Shown: positions 1 to 10,117, counted from the first letter of the stretch. The stretch: DNA of 64,000 bases from Phycicoccus duodecadis (GCF_002846495.1 NZ_PJNE01000001.1:2356001-2420000); one strand, 5' to 3'. Notes: a model not told the origin generated them from the letters alone. Numbers and translations: made by a program.

Positions 1-1072
1 CGGCCACCCCGCGCTCGCGCAGCGACGCGAACGACACGTCGTAGAGCCACGACACGTCGCGGCCGTCGGCGTCGTTGTCGTTGATGGCGATCATGGTGGC
101 GACCGGGGTGGTGCCGTAGGTCGAGAGGGCCACCCCGAAGCCGGCAGGGTTCTTCACCAGCACCAGCTCGAGCGGCTGGCCGTCGACCATGATGACCTCG
201 CCGCGCCCGAACGGCGGCTGCACCGCGGCCAGCGCGGTGGCGGCGGTCGCGGCGTCGAAGGCCTCACCCAGCAGCATCCGCGCGGTGGTGGTGGCCGCGG
301 TGGCGTTGATCATGGCGGCCAGGCCGCGCTGGCGCAGCGTGACCGGGCCGACCGTGACGTCGTCGAACACGATGTCGAACACCCGCTCGTCGACCGGCCG
401 CAGCCGCGCGTCGCCGGGGCCGTACTCCCGGGTGAGGGGCTCGTCGTCGAAGCGGGCGTCGTGCTCGGTGAGCTCGGGCAGTCGGTCGGCGATCAAGGCG
501 TCGAGGCCGAACCAGTGCACCGGCACGTCGACCGCATCGGCGGCGCGGGCGATGAACGGGTCGTCGGCGTTGGCCACGACGCCCTCGGTGCTCGCGGCGC
601 CCAGGCGGGCCAGCAGGGCGGCGGTGTGGTCGATCTCGGCGAACCGGTCGAGCTGGTCGCGCGCGACGTTGAGCAGCAGCGCGTGGGTGGGCGGCACCTC
701 GTCGATGAACCGCATGGCGTGGGCCTCGTCGAGCTCGACGACCACCATGTCGCTGACCAGCCGGCCGCTGAGCGGCAGCTGCGGCAGCATCTCGGAGAGC
801 ACGCCACGGGTGAAGTTCGAGCCGGTGGGGTTGGTGAAGACGCTGCGCCCGTGGGCCCGCAGCACCGCGACCAGCATCTTGGTGGTCGTGGTCTTGCCGT
901 TGGTGCCGCTGACCACGACGATGCCGCCGTGCACGCCCGAGAGCGAGCGGCGCAGGATGCGGGGCTGGATGCGCTCGGCCACCAGCCCAGGGAAGGCCGA
1001 GCCACCGCCCCGACGACGGGCGAGGGCTCGAGCGGTCTTGCCCGCGACGACGGCGGCGGCCGTTCTCAGCAC
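1..1072 (-). CDS. murT: MurT-like Mur ligase family protein (C-terminus outside window)
   Basis: Central Mur ligase with the ATP loop GTNGKTTTTK near residue 55, followed by FTNPTGSNF and a VVELDEAH segment. The visible end reads NDNDADGRDVSWLYDVSF, typical of the DUF1727 domain of MurT, the ligase half of the MurT/GatD enzyme that amidates lipid II glutamate. About 357 residues are visible and the frame is open to the window edge. GTG at 1072 is chosen because TAGGGT lies 6 bases before it. Oddity: the visible part has no cysteine, so the four-cysteine zinc ribbon known from staphylococcal MurT is absent. GatD would be expected just downstream, outside the window. Another Mur-ligase-like paralogue is possible. 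Confidence 0.85.
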   Translation of the reverse strand, partial: MLRTAAAVVAGKTARALARRRGGGSAFPGLVAERIQPRILRRSLSGVHGGIVVVSGTNGKTTTTKMLVAVLRAHGRSVFTNPTGSNFTRGVLSEMLPQLPLSGRLVSDMVVVELDEAHAMRFIDEVPPTHALLLNVARDQLDRFAEIDHTAALLARLGAASTEGVVANADDPFIARAADAVDVPVHWFGLDALIADRLPELTEHDARFDDEPLTREYGPGDARLRPVDERVFDIVFDDVTVGPVTLRQRGLAAMINATAATTTARMLLGEAFDAATAATALAAVQPPFGRGEVIMVDGQPLELVLVKNPAGFGVALSTYGTTPVATMIAINDNDADGRDVSWLYDVSFASLRERGVA

Positions 1073-1078
1073 GGGGCA

Positions 1079-1084
1079 ACCCTA
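1079..1084 (-). promoter_or_regulatory. -10 box of murT
   Basis: TAGGGT on the minus strand, 6 bases before GTG 1072; predicts a leaderless transcript and fixes the start. Confidence 0.6.
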
Positions 1085-1140
1085 GCCAGGACCAGGCGCG
1101 TGTCCCGCATCCGGCCTGCCGCGCGGTCGCTGCGTGGGGC

Positions 1141-2067
1141 TCAGCCGGGCAGGTGCGCGTCGAGCCAGCTGACCACGTCGGCCAGCACCTCGTCGCGGTT
1201 GGTCTCGTTGAAGAGCTCGTGCCGGGCCTCGGGGTAGAGCGTGCAGGTGACGTCGGTGAGGCCGGCCTCGCGGTAGGCCTGCGCCACGGCCCGCGGGCCC
1301 TTGCCGCCGTCGCCCACCGGGTCGCGGTCGCCCGAGACCAGCAGCACCGGCAGGTCGCGACGTACGCCGGCCACCTGCTGGGGGTCGTTGATACCGGCGA
1401 GGCCGCCCAGCAGGTCGGCGAAGAAGCCCGAGGTGAAGGTGTTGCCGCACAGCGGGTCGGCGACGTAGGCGTCGACCTCGGCCTCGTCGCGGCTGAGCCA
1501 GTCGAAGTCGGTGCGGTTGGGCTTGAAGGCGGCGTTGTACTGCCCGAAGGTCAGCTTGTCGAGCAGGCTGCTCGTGTGCCGCCGCCCGCGCAGCCGCGCC
1601 TCGAGCGCCGCGACGCCGGCGCCGACCTTGCCCAGCGCGCCGGGGTCGCCCGCGGTGCCCGACAGCACCAGCCCGGCCAGGTCGTGGGAGTCCTGGATGA
1701 CGTAGCTACGGGCGAGGAACGAGCCCATCGAGTGCCCGAGGAGGAACACCGGCAGCCCCGGGTGCTCGGCGCGGGCGTGGTCGGTGACCTGGCGCAGGTC
1801 GGCCACCACGCGGGTCCAGCCGTCGCGGTCGGCGAAGTAGCCGTGGTCGGCAGCCTCGGCGGTGCGGCCGTGCCCCCGGTGGTCGTGGGCGTAGACGGCA
1901 TACCCGGCCGCGGTGAGGGCCTCGGCGACCCGGGCGTAGCGGGCCGAGTGCTCGGCCATCCCGTGGGCGATCTGCACGACCCCCTTCGGCTCACCGTCGG
2001 GGAGCCAGCGGTGGGTGAAGAGGGAGGTGTCGTCGGCCGTGGTCACCGTCGTGGTCGTGCTCTGCAT
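1141..2067 (-). CDS. Alpha/beta hydrolase, monoacylglycerol-lipase-like
   Basis: Serine hydrolase of 308 residues with the Hydrolase_4 (serine aminopeptidase S33) layout. An oxyanion HGMAEH lies at 35-40, YAHDHRGHG near 59-67, the nucleophile GHSMG has Ser113, the acid is Asp249 in SGDRDPVG and the base His283 in EARHE. This order matches bacterial monoglyceride lipases and lysophospholipases; the substrate cannot be read from sequence. No signal peptide is visible, so it is probably cytoplasmic. A GAGGA ribosome site lies about 7 bases before the ATG. It stands alone between murT and guaA. Confidence 0.85.
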   Translation of the reverse strand: MQSTTTTVTTADDTSLFTHRWLPDGEPKGVVQIAHGMAEHSARYARVAEALTAAGYAVYAHDHRGHGRTAEAADHGYFADRDGWTRVVADLRQVTDHARAEHPGLPVFLLGHSMGSFLARSYVIQDSHDLAGLVLSGTAGDPGALGKVGAGVAALEARLRGRRHTSSLLDKLTFGQYNAAFKPNRTDFDWLSRDEAEVDAYVADPLCGNTFTSGFFADLLGGLAGINDPQQVAGVRRDLPVLLVSGDRDPVGDGGKGPRAVAQAYREAGLTDVTCTLYPEARHELFNETNRDEVLADVVSWLDAHLPG

Positions 2068-2222
2068 GGGGCGTCCTCGGGGTACCGGGAGGTGAACAGG
2101 CCCAGCCTGCCACGGCGGCCGGGGCCGCGTTGCCAGGGTCGGGTCATGTCACAGCACCCCGGAGGCCGGGTGGGTCGGAGCAGCGGCCCACCGGCACCAT
2201 CCGTCGGACCGTTCAGGGCGCT

Positions 2223-2250
2223 CGGGGCGGCCGCCGGGTCGTGCGCCCCG
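2223..2250 (-). terminator. Possible guaA terminator hairpin
   Basis: Arms CGGGGCG and CGCCCCG (7 bp) with a 14-base loop just after the guaA stop. There is no T-run, so this is weak. Confidence 0.35.
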
Positions 2251-2252
2251 GC

Positions 2253-3906
<1,654 letters not shown>

Positions 3907-3913
3907 ATGGGCA

Positions 3914-3919
3914 AGGCTA
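3914..3919 (-). promoter_or_regulatory. -10 box of guaA
   Basis: TAGCCT on the minus strand, 7 bases before GTG 3906. It shares bases with the stop codon of the upstream gene. Confidence 0.6.
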
Positions 3920-4303
3920 TCGGCGCGCGGCGGCCAGCCCGGACTCGACCTCACCGGCGACGCGGCGCTCGACCCAGAACGACAGGAAGGGCACGCAGCC
4001 GGCCAACATCACCAGCACCATCTTGGGGAGCGACCAGCCCACCTTGAAGCCCAGCAGGGCGGTGGCCACCAGGTAGATCATGTAGATGAAGCCGTGCGGC
4101 TGCGGCCACCACGCCAGCGGGTTGGCGCTGCCCTTCAGCCCGAAGCCGTAGCTCAGGATGATCTCGACCACGAGGACGAGCAGGCCGATGCCGACCGCGA
4201 AGGCCATCACCTTGAAGAAGGTCAGGCGGGGCCGGACGGCGTCGACGTCCTCGGGGGCGATGGCGACCGCAGGGCGCGTCTCAGAGGTGCTCACGGACGT
4301 CAT
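3917..4303 (-). CDS. DUF3817 family membrane protein
   Basis: About 128 residues with three predicted membrane segments (roughly 30-52, 70-90 and 94-112) and the [14 protein letters not shown] motif typical of DUF3817. Its function is unknown. The ATG at 4303 overlaps the end of SURF1 by 23 bases. A GTG at 4294 in the same frame has better spacing from GGGGAG and may be the real start. Co-transcription with SURF1 is likely. guaA follows after 10 bases but has its own -10 box. Confidence 0.85.
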   Translation of the reverse strand: MTSVSTSETRPAVAIAPEDVDAVRPRLTFFKVMAFAVGIGLLVLVVEIILSYGFGLKGSANPLAWWPQPHGFIYMIYLVATALLGFKVGWSLPKMVLVMLAGCVPFLSFWVERRVAGEVESGLAAARR

Positions 4304-5126
4304 TCTCCCCCCGCGATGGCACGGGGGTGACGGCGGGCTGCTCGCCGGGGTCGGCGGTGTCGCCGGCTGCCGTGTCGCCGGCGGCGGCCTCGCGGGTCGA
4401 GCGCTCGTGCTGCTCGCGCACCATCCGCCACCACAGCCAGAGCGCGAAGGCCGCGAAGACCCACCACTGCACGGCGTACGCGGCGTTGCGCCAGTTGACG
4501 CCGGTGGACCCGACCGGGGTCGGCACGCGGGTCAGGGACGTGGCGGCTGCCGGCTCCTCGCGCTGGAGGAAGAGGAAGGCGTTGTAGAGGTCGCCGGGCC
4601 AGGTGTTGACCAGCACCGAGGTGTCGACCGAGCCGATCTGGCCCGGGCCCGCGGGCACGTCGGACGGCGACTCCGGCGGCGCGAGCCCGCCGGCCAGCGT
4701 GAGCGTGCCGGTGGGGGGCGGTCCGGCGTCGGCACCGTCGGGCACGAAGCCGCGCACGACGGGCAGGGTGGCACCGCCGTCGTCGACCACGAACGGGGTG
4801 AGCACCCACGATCCGGTGCGCCCGTCGAGCCGGCGCTCGGGCACCAGGAGCTGGCCGTCGGTGTAGTGCCCGCGCATCGTGACCGGGCGGGTCGAGAGCT
4901 CGCCGGGGAAGTCGGAGTGCGGCTGCAGGACGTCGGTGAGCGGGACGGCGGCGGTGGTGCGGGCCCGTTCGAGCGCGGCCAGCTGCCCGCTGTTCTCCGC
5001 GACGCCGAGCTGCCAGCGGCCGAGCTGGACGAAGGCGGCGCCGACCACGAGGACCAGCGCCAGCAGCCCGAGGAACCTCGGGGTCAGGGCCGTCCGCAGC
5101 ACCTCTCGAGGGTACGCGACCGGCAT
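4281..5126 (-). CDS. SURF1 family cytochrome oxidase biogenesis protein
   Basis: 281 residues. One membrane helix lies near 17-35 (LGLLALVLVVGAAF) and another near 222-243 (AVQWWVFAAFALWLWW), flanking a periplasm-side domain. The GRWQL motif after helix 1 and NWRNAAYAVQWW before helix 2 are SURF1 hallmarks. The family helps assemble haem-copper cytochrome c oxidase. A GTG at 5102 (second residue L, then RTALTPRFLG) may be the true start. The C-terminal tail of about 35 residues is low complexity. The 17-base gap to the divergent MOSC gene leaves no room for two promoters if the ATG is used. Confidence 0.85.
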   Translation of the reverse strand: MPVAYPREVLRTALTPRFLGLLALVLVVGAAFVQLGRWQLGVAENSGQLAALERARTTAAVPLTDVLQPHSDFPGELSTRPVTMRGHYTDGQLLVPERRLDGRTGSWVLTPFVVDDGGATLPVVRGFVPDGADAGPPPTGTLTLAGGLAPPESPSDVPAGPGQIGSVDTSVLVNTWPGDLYNAFLFLQREEPAAATSLTRVPTPVGSTGVNWRNAAYAVQWWVFAAFALWLWWRMVREQHERSTREAAAGDTAAGDTADPGEQPAVTPVPSRGENDVREHL

Positions 5127-5143
5127 CCGGCGACAATGGCGCG

Positions 5144-5707
5144 ATGGCCGCCACCCCCGCCATCCCCGCCGACCGTGCCGTCTCCGATGCCGTCGTGACC
5201 GCGATCCACGTCGCGCCCGGCCGCCGGCTGCCCATGCGCGCCGTCGGCTCGGTGGTGGCCGAGGCCGGGGTGGGGCTGGTCGGCGACCGCTACCACGGGA
5301 GCCGGCACCGCCACGTGACGGTGCAGTCGGCGGCGCGCCTGGCCGAGGCGGCCGAGCGGCTGGGCGCCCCGGTGCCGGTCCCCGGTACTCGGCGCAACAT
5401 CACGGTCGACACCGGCGAAGTGGTGTCGGTGCCCGGGGCGCAGGCACGCGTCGGTCCGGTGCTGCTCGAGGTCGTGCGGGTCGCGGCGCCGTGCCGCATC
5501 CTCGACGACGAGGTCGGGCCGGGGGCGGCGGCAGCGCTGCACGCGCGGGCCGGGACCGTGTTCCGCATCGTCGAGGGCGGGGAGATCGCGGTCGGGGACG
5601 CCTACGTCGAGCTGCCGTTCACCCCGGAGGAGGCCGCCGCCCGCGCCACCCGGTCGCGCGAGGCGGCATCCATCCGGGCGGGCGCCGGGGCACGCCGGCT
5701 GCCCTGA
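5144..5707 (+). CDS. MOSC domain protein
   Basis: 187 residues forming one MOSC domain, a beta-barrel family related to the C-terminus of molybdenum cofactor sulfurases and to YiiM-type molybdoenzymes. The conserved cysteine is in the APCRILDD segment near 122-129, and GLVGDRYHG near 44-52 is family-typical. The substrate is unknown; stand-alone MOSC proteins are thought to carry sulfur or reduce N-hydroxylated compounds. It is divergent from SURF1, and palindromes follow its stop. Confidence 0.8.
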   Translation: MAATPAIPADRAVSDAVVTAIHVAPGRRLPMRAVGSVVAEAGVGLVGDRYHGSRHRHVTVQSAARLAEAAERLGAPVPVPGTRRNITVDTGEVVSVPGAQARVGPVLLEVVRVAAPCRILDDEVGPGAAAALHARAGTVFRIVEGGEIAVGDAYVELPFTPEEAAARATRSREAASIRAGAGARRLP

Positions 5708-5770
5708 GCGGCCCTGGGCCGGCTCGAGACAAGACCTCCTGCACCAGACCCCGCCTCGCAACCCTTGTCC

Positions 5771-5799
5771 GGTGACCTTTTCGGGGTCACCCCGAAAAG
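5771..5799. repeat. Two overlapping palindromes between MOSC gene and ABC exporter
   Basis: GGTGACC (5771-5777) pairs with GGTCACC (5785-5791) across 7 bases. Overlapping it, CTTTTCGGGG (5777-5786) pairs perfectly with CCCCGAAAAG (5790-5799) across TCA. The two folds exclude each other. No T-run follows, so an operator or switch is as likely as a terminator. Confidence 0.6.
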
Positions 5800-5864
5800 T
5801 GGAGGGGGGTACGCGGGGTGGCGGCGGGGCGGAAACCCGTTCGCACCGTGTCGGCCCGAGCACC

Positions 5865-5870
5865 TAGCGT
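5865..5870 (+). promoter_or_regulatory. -10 box of ABC exporter operon
   Basis: TAGCGT, 9 bases before ATG 5880; predicts an almost absent leader. Confidence 0.45.
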
Positions 5871-5879
5871 GGAGCCATC

Positions 5880-7592
5880 ATGCCGACGAGACCGCCCTGG
5901 TTCTACGGCGTGCGACCCGATGACGACGCCCCGGCCGACACCGACCGTCTGCTCGTGTGGCTCGCACGCCGCCAGTGGCGATCCCTCCTGGCGGGCGCGT
6001 GCTTCGGCATCCCGTGGATGCTCTCGGTCGCGCTGGTCCCGGCCGCCGTCGGCCGCGCCGTCGACGACGGCATCGTCGCCCGGGACGGCCGCGCCCTCGC
6101 CCTGTGGTCGCTGGCCGTCCTCGGCCTCGGCGCGGTGTCGGCGGCCGCCGGCAACGGCCGGCACTGGTTCGCCGTCAAGAACTGGCTCGTCGCGGCCTTC
6201 CGCGCCGGCGTCGTCGCCGACCGCGCGGTCCGCCGCACCGGCCCGGCCCTGACCCGCACGATGCCCGCCGGCGAGGTGCTGGCCAGCTTCACCAGCGACT
6301 TCGGGCGGATGGGCCACACCTTCGACGTCTTCGCGCGGTTCATGGGCGCGGTCGTGTCGTTCGTCGTGGTCGCGGTCATCCTGCTGCGCGGCTCGCTGCT
6401 GCTCGGGCTCATCATGCTGCTCGGCGGCCCGCTGCTCGTGGGCTCGCTGGCGTTCGTCATGAAGCCCCTCCAGCGGCGCCAGAGCGCCCAGCGCGAGGAG
6501 GCCGGGCGGCTCACCGCGCTCGGCGCCGACACCGTCAGCGGCCTGCGGGTGCTGCGCGGCATCGGCGGCGAGGACTCGTTCCTGGCCCGCTACCGCGCCC
6601 AGTCGCAGACCGTCCGGCGGGCCGGGGTGCGGGTGGCCGGCACCCAGGCCACCCTCGACTCGGCCCAGGTGCTGCTGCCCGGGCTGTTCGTGCTCGTCGT
6701 CACCGGGGTGGGCGCCCACCTGGCCGTCGACGGGCAGATCAGCGCCGGCCAGCTGGTCGCCTTCTACGGCTACACCGCCTTCCTCACCATCCCGCTGCAG
6801 ACCGCCGTCGAGATGGCCGACAAGCTCATCACCACCCGGGTCGCCGGCCGCCGCATCGCGCGCATCCTGGCCACCGAGCCCGACCACGCGGCGCTCGAGC
6901 CCACCGGCTGGGTCCCGCCCGACGCCGCGCTCGTCGACCCCGCCTCCGGTGTCACCATCGAGCCCGGCGTCCTCACTGCGCTGGTCGCCGCCCGCCCCGA
7001 CGACACCGCCGCCATCGCCGGCCGGCTCGGCCGCACGGTGCCCGGGCGGCACGGTGTCACCTGGGGGGCCGACGCCCTCGACGACCTGCCGCTGGCCGAC
7101 GTGCGGGCCCGGGTGCTGGTCTCGCAGGCCGACCCCCGGCTGTTCAGCGGCCCGCTGCGGGGCGCGCTGGGCGGCCCCGACGACGACGCCCGGATGGCCT
7201 CGCTGGCCGTCGCCGACGCCGACGACGCCCTGGCCGCGGTCGAGGGCGGGATGGACGGCGAGGTCGAGGAGCGCGGCCGCTCGCTGTCCGGCGGCCAGCG
7301 CCAGCGCCTGGCCCTGGCTCGGGCGCTGTTGCGCGACCCCGACGTGCTGGTCCTGGTCGAGCCCACCAGCGCCGTCGACGCCCACACCGAGGCGCGCATC
7401 GCCGGCCGCCTGGCCGACCAGCGCAAGGGCCGCACCACGGTGATGGTCACGGCCAGCCCGCTGCTGCTCGAGCACGCCGACGTCGTGCACCTCGTGGTCG
7501 ACGGCCGCGTCGCCGCCACCGGCACCCACCGTGGGCTGTCGCGTGCCGACGCCCGCTACCGGGCCGTCGTGGTCCGCGGCGAGGAGGACTGA
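5880..7592 (+). CDS. ABC exporter half-transporter with degenerate ATPase motifs
   Basis: 570 residues: an ABC type 1 membrane domain with six helices (about 36-320) and a C-terminal nucleotide-binding domain. The Walker A loop is gone: the segment near 363-380 reads GVLTALVAARPDDTAAIA, without a glycine-rich loop or lysine. Walker B is LVLVEPTSAVD (aspartate replaced by Val493, Glu494 kept), and the H-loop near 523-527 (VTASP) has no histidine. The Q-loop (VSQAD) and the signature LSGGQRQR (469-476) are intact. The stop overlaps the next ATG (TGATG), so it pairs with the following gene. Substrate unknown. Confidence 0.9.
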   Translation: MPTRPPWFYGVRPDDDAPADTDRLLVWLARRQWRSLLAGACFGIPWMLSVALVPAAVGRAVDDGIVARDGRALALWSLAVLGLGAVSAAAGNGRHWFAVKNWLVAAFRAGVVADRAVRRTGPALTRTMPAGEVLASFTSDFGRMGHTFDVFARFMGAVVSFVVVAVILLRGSLLLGLIMLLGGPLLVGSLAFVMKPLQRRQSAQREEAGRLTALGADTVSGLRVLRGIGGEDSFLARYRAQSQTVRRAGVRVAGTQATLDSAQVLLPGLFVLVVTGVGAHLAVDGQISAGQLVAFYGYTAFLTIPLQTAVEMADKLITTRVAGRRIARILATEPDHAALEPTGWVPPDAALVDPASGVTIEPGVLTALVAARPDDTAAIAGRLGRTVPGRHGVTWGADALDDLPLADVRARVLVSQADPRLFSGPLRGALGGPDDDARMASLAVADADDALAAVEGGMDGEVEERGRSLSGGQRQRLALARALLRDPDVLVLVEPTSAVDAHTEARIAGRLADQRKGRTTVMVTASPLLLEHADVVHLVVDGRVAATGTHRGLSRADARYRAVVVRGEED

Positions 7593-9367
7593 TGTCGCCG
7601 CTGTCCGAGCGCACCGACCACGCCCGGCGCACCCTGCCCATCGCGCCCGGGTCGGTCGTGCGCACCCACGTGGGGGTCCTGCTGCGCGAGCACCGGCGGC
7701 CGCTGGCCGGGGTGCTGCTGTGGCACCTGCTGGCCGCGGTCGTGGGGCTCGCCGGGCCCTGGGTCATCGGCCAGGTCGTCGGGGTCGTCACCACCGGCCG
7801 GGCCGTCATCACCGACATCGACGTGCTGGTCGGGCTGCTGGCCGCCGCCCTGCTGGCCGAGACCGGCGCCACCTGGCTGGCCCGGCGCGGGTCGTTCGTG
7901 CTGTCCGAGCGCATCTTCGCGCGGCTGCGCGAGGACTTCGTCGGCTCGGCGGTGCGGCTGCCGCTCTCGACCGTCGAGCGGGCCGGCACCGGCGACCTGC
8001 TCGCCCGCACGACCAACGACATCGACGCCATCAGCTACGTCATCCGCTTCGGCATCCCCTCGGTCGTGGTGTCGGTGACCACCGTGCTGGTCACCGGCGT
8101 CGCCACCGTGCTGGTGTCGCCGCTGGCCGCGCTGCCACTGCTGCTGACGCCGCTCGTGTGGTTCCTGCCCACCCGGCGCTACCTGCGCCTGGCCGGCCCG
8201 GGCTACCTGTGGGAGCACGCCACCTACGCCCGCCTCAACGGGGTGGCCGCAGAGACCGTCGAGGGCGCCGCCACCGTCGACGCGCTCGGCCTGTCGCAGG
8301 AGCGCGGCGAGCGGTTCGCCGAGGCCGTGGCCGAGAGCCACGCCGCCGAGCGCTACACCGTGGGCCTGCGGCTGCGCTGGTTCCCCTGGCTCGAGCTGGG
8401 GTTCTTCGCGCCCATCGCCGGTGCCCTGCTGTGGGGCGGCTGGCTGGCCTGGGAGGGCGTCATCCCGGTGGCCGCCGCGACCGCTGTCGTCCTCTACGTG
8501 CAGCGCCTGCTCGACCCGCTCGGTGAGCTGGTCGGGATGCTCGACGAGATCCAGTTCGCCGCCACGTCGATGTCGCGCATCCTCGGGGTCGGCGAGGTGC
8601 CGCCCGACCGGGTGGCCACCGGTGCCGTGCCGCGCGACGACCAGCTCGAGGTCGACGACGTCCGCTACGCCTACCGGCCCGGCCAGGACGTGCTGCACGG
8701 GGTGTCGCTCGACCTCCGCCCCGGCGAGCGCCTCGCGGTCGTCGGTCCGTCGGGGGCGGGCAAGTCGACCCTGGGGCGGCTGATGGCAGGCGTCGACGGC
8801 CCGCGCACCGGGCGCATCGCGGTCGGCGGTGTGCCGCTGGTCGACCTCGAGCTCGACGAGCTGCGCGGCCAGGTCGCGCTCGTCACCCAGGAGCACCACG
8901 TCTTCGTCGGCACCCTGGCCGAGAACCTGCGCCTGCCCCGGCCCACGGCCACCGACGACGAGCTGCGGTCGGCGCTCGAGGCGGTCGACGCCCTCGAGTG
9001 GGCCGAGGCGCTGCCGCGCGGGCTCGGGACCACCGTGGGCTCGGGCGGCCACGAGCTCACCGAGGCCCAGGCCCAGCAGGTCGCCCTGGCCCGTCTGGTG
9101 CTGGCCGACCCGCACACCCTCGTGCTCGACGAGGCCACCTCGCTGCTCGACCCGCGGGCAGCACGCCACCTCGAGCGCTCACTCGGAGCGGTCCTCACCG
9201 GGCGCACCGTGGTGGCCATCGCGCACCGGCTGCACACGGCGCACGACGCCGACCGGGTGGCCGTCGTCGACGGTGGCCGGGTCAGCGAGCTGGGCTCGCA
9301 CGACGAGCTGCTCGCGGCCGACGGCGACTACGCCGCGCTCTGGCGGTCCTGGCGCGACGAGGGCTGA
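7592..9367 (+). CDS. ABC exporter half-transporter with intact Walker motifs
   Basis: 591 residues with the same fold as its neighbour. Walker A GPSGAGKS (385-392), Q-loop VTQE, Walker B TLVLDEATSLLD with Glu514, and H-loop His545 are all intact. The signature is degenerate: ELTEAQAQQ (488-496) replaces LSGGQ. Together with the preceding subunit it would form a heterodimer with one complete ATP site (this Walker A/B plus the partner's LSGGQ) and one dead site. A plus-strand frame open from 5957 is an artefact; the ATG at 7592 overlaps the upstream stop. Confidence 0.9.
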   Translation: MSPLSERTDHARRTLPIAPGSVVRTHVGVLLREHRRPLAGVLLWHLLAAVVGLAGPWVIGQVVGVVTTGRAVITDIDVLVGLLAAALLAETGATWLARRGSFVLSERIFARLREDFVGSAVRLPLSTVERAGTGDLLARTTNDIDAISYVIRFGIPSVVVSVTTVLVTGVATVLVSPLAALPLLLTPLVWFLPTRRYLRLAGPGYLWEHATYARLNGVAAETVEGAATVDALGLSQERGERFAEAVAESHAAERYTVGLRLRWFPWLELGFFAPIAGALLWGGWLAWEGVIPVAAATAVVLYVQRLLDPLGELVGMLDEIQFAATSMSRILGVGEVPPDRVATGAVPRDDQLEVDDVRYAYRPGQDVLHGVSLDLRPGERLAVVGPSGAGKSTLGRLMAGVDGPRTGRIAVGGVPLVDLELDELRGQVALVTQEHHVFVGTLAENLRLPRPTATDDELRSALEAVDALEWAEALPRGLGTTVGSGGHELTEAQAQQVALARLVLADPHTLVLDEATSLLDPRAARHLERSLGAVLTGRTVVAIAHRLHTAHDADRVAVVDGGRVSELGSHDELLAADGDYAALWRSWRDEG

Positions 9368-9994
9368 GGCCCGGGGCTCAGCGCCGGCCCTGCGCAGCCG
9401 CGCCGTGCGGACGACCAGCCAGACCAGCACGACGACGCAGACGGCGACGACCGCCTTGCTGACCGGCCCGACGTACTCCTCGACGACGGCGTAGTCCTCC
9501 CCCAGCCGGTAGCCGACGGCGATGAAGGCGGCGTTCCAGATGCCACTGCCGAGGGCGGTCAGACCCAGGAAGCGGCCCAGCGGCATCCGGTCGAGGCCGG
9601 CCGGCACCGACACGATCGAGCGGATGAGGGGGACGAACCGCCCGACGAGCACCACCGCGCTGCCGTGGCGGTCGACGAAGCGCATCCCGCGCTCGAGGTC
9701 GCGGCGGCCGAACAGGAAGAACCAGCGCTTGCCCGCCAGGTGGTGGAGCCGTTCGTAGCTGAACCGCACGCCCAGCCCGTAGAGGAGCAGCGCCCCGACC
9801 AGCGACCCGAGCGTGGCGCAGGCCCACGCCAGGTAGGGGTCGAGCCGGCCGTCGGCGGCGGCGAAGCCCGCGAACGGCAGGATCACCTCGGACGGGATGG
9901 GCGGCAGGACGGTCTCGAGCGCGATCAGCAGCCCGACGCCCACCTCGCCGATCGACTCGATGACGTCGACGACCGCCTGGCTGAGAGAACTCAC
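9179..9994 (-). CDS. DedA family membrane protein with antisense C-terminal extension
   Basis: 271 residues. The DedA core has ETVLPPIPSEVILPFAGF near 27-44, GRFVPLIRSIVSVPAG near 118-133 and four or five membrane segments. DedA proteins help flip or transport polyprenyl-phosphate or phospholipids and support envelope homeostasis. The frame does not stop at the usual length (about 209 residues). It continues 62 residues in antisense over the end of the convergent ABC gene. GTG 9994 is chosen because TACAGT lies 6 bases before it. Confidence 0.85.
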   Translation of the reverse strand: MSSLSQAVVDVIESIGEVGVGLLIALETVLPPIPSEVILPFAGFAAADGRLDPYLAWACATLGSLVGALLLYGLGVRFSYERLHHLAGKRWFFLFGRRDLERGMRFVDRHGSAVVLVGRFVPLIRSIVSVPAGLDRMPLGRFLGLTALGSGIWNAAFIAVGYRLGEDYAVVEEYVGPVSKAVVAVCVVVLVWLVVRTARLRRAGAEPRASALVAPGPPERGVVAVGREQLVVRAQLADPATVDDGHPVGVVRRVQPVRDGHHGAPGEDRSE

Positions 9995-10000
9995 AGGAAG

Positions 10001-10006
10001 ACTGTA
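10001..10006 (-). promoter_or_regulatory. -10 box of dedA gene
   Basis: TACAGT on the minus strand, 6 bases before GTG 9994. Confidence 0.6.
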
Positions 10007-10066
10007 CGTGGCCGCCTCCCCCGTCCCGCCCCGCCGTGGCGCCCCCGACGCTCGAGACCGGACGCA

Positions 10067-10104
10067 CGACGCCCGGTGATGCCGTGTGGCACCACCGGGC
10101 GTCG
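10067..10104 (-). terminator. Long hairpin after the lectin/Ig protein gene
   Basis: A perfect 12-bp stem (10067-10078 with 10093-10104) is topped, after one mismatch, by TGCC/GGCA and a GTGT loop. It starts 13 bases after the minus-strand stop at 10118. There is no T-run, as is usual in actinobacteria. Confidence 0.65.
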
Positions 10105-10117
10105 GGTCGCAGCGGGG

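Noticed and set aside
5957..9367. 1,136-residue frame covering both ABC genes
   Set aside because: The first half is a shadow of the first ABC gene; only the part from ATG 7592 is a real protein.
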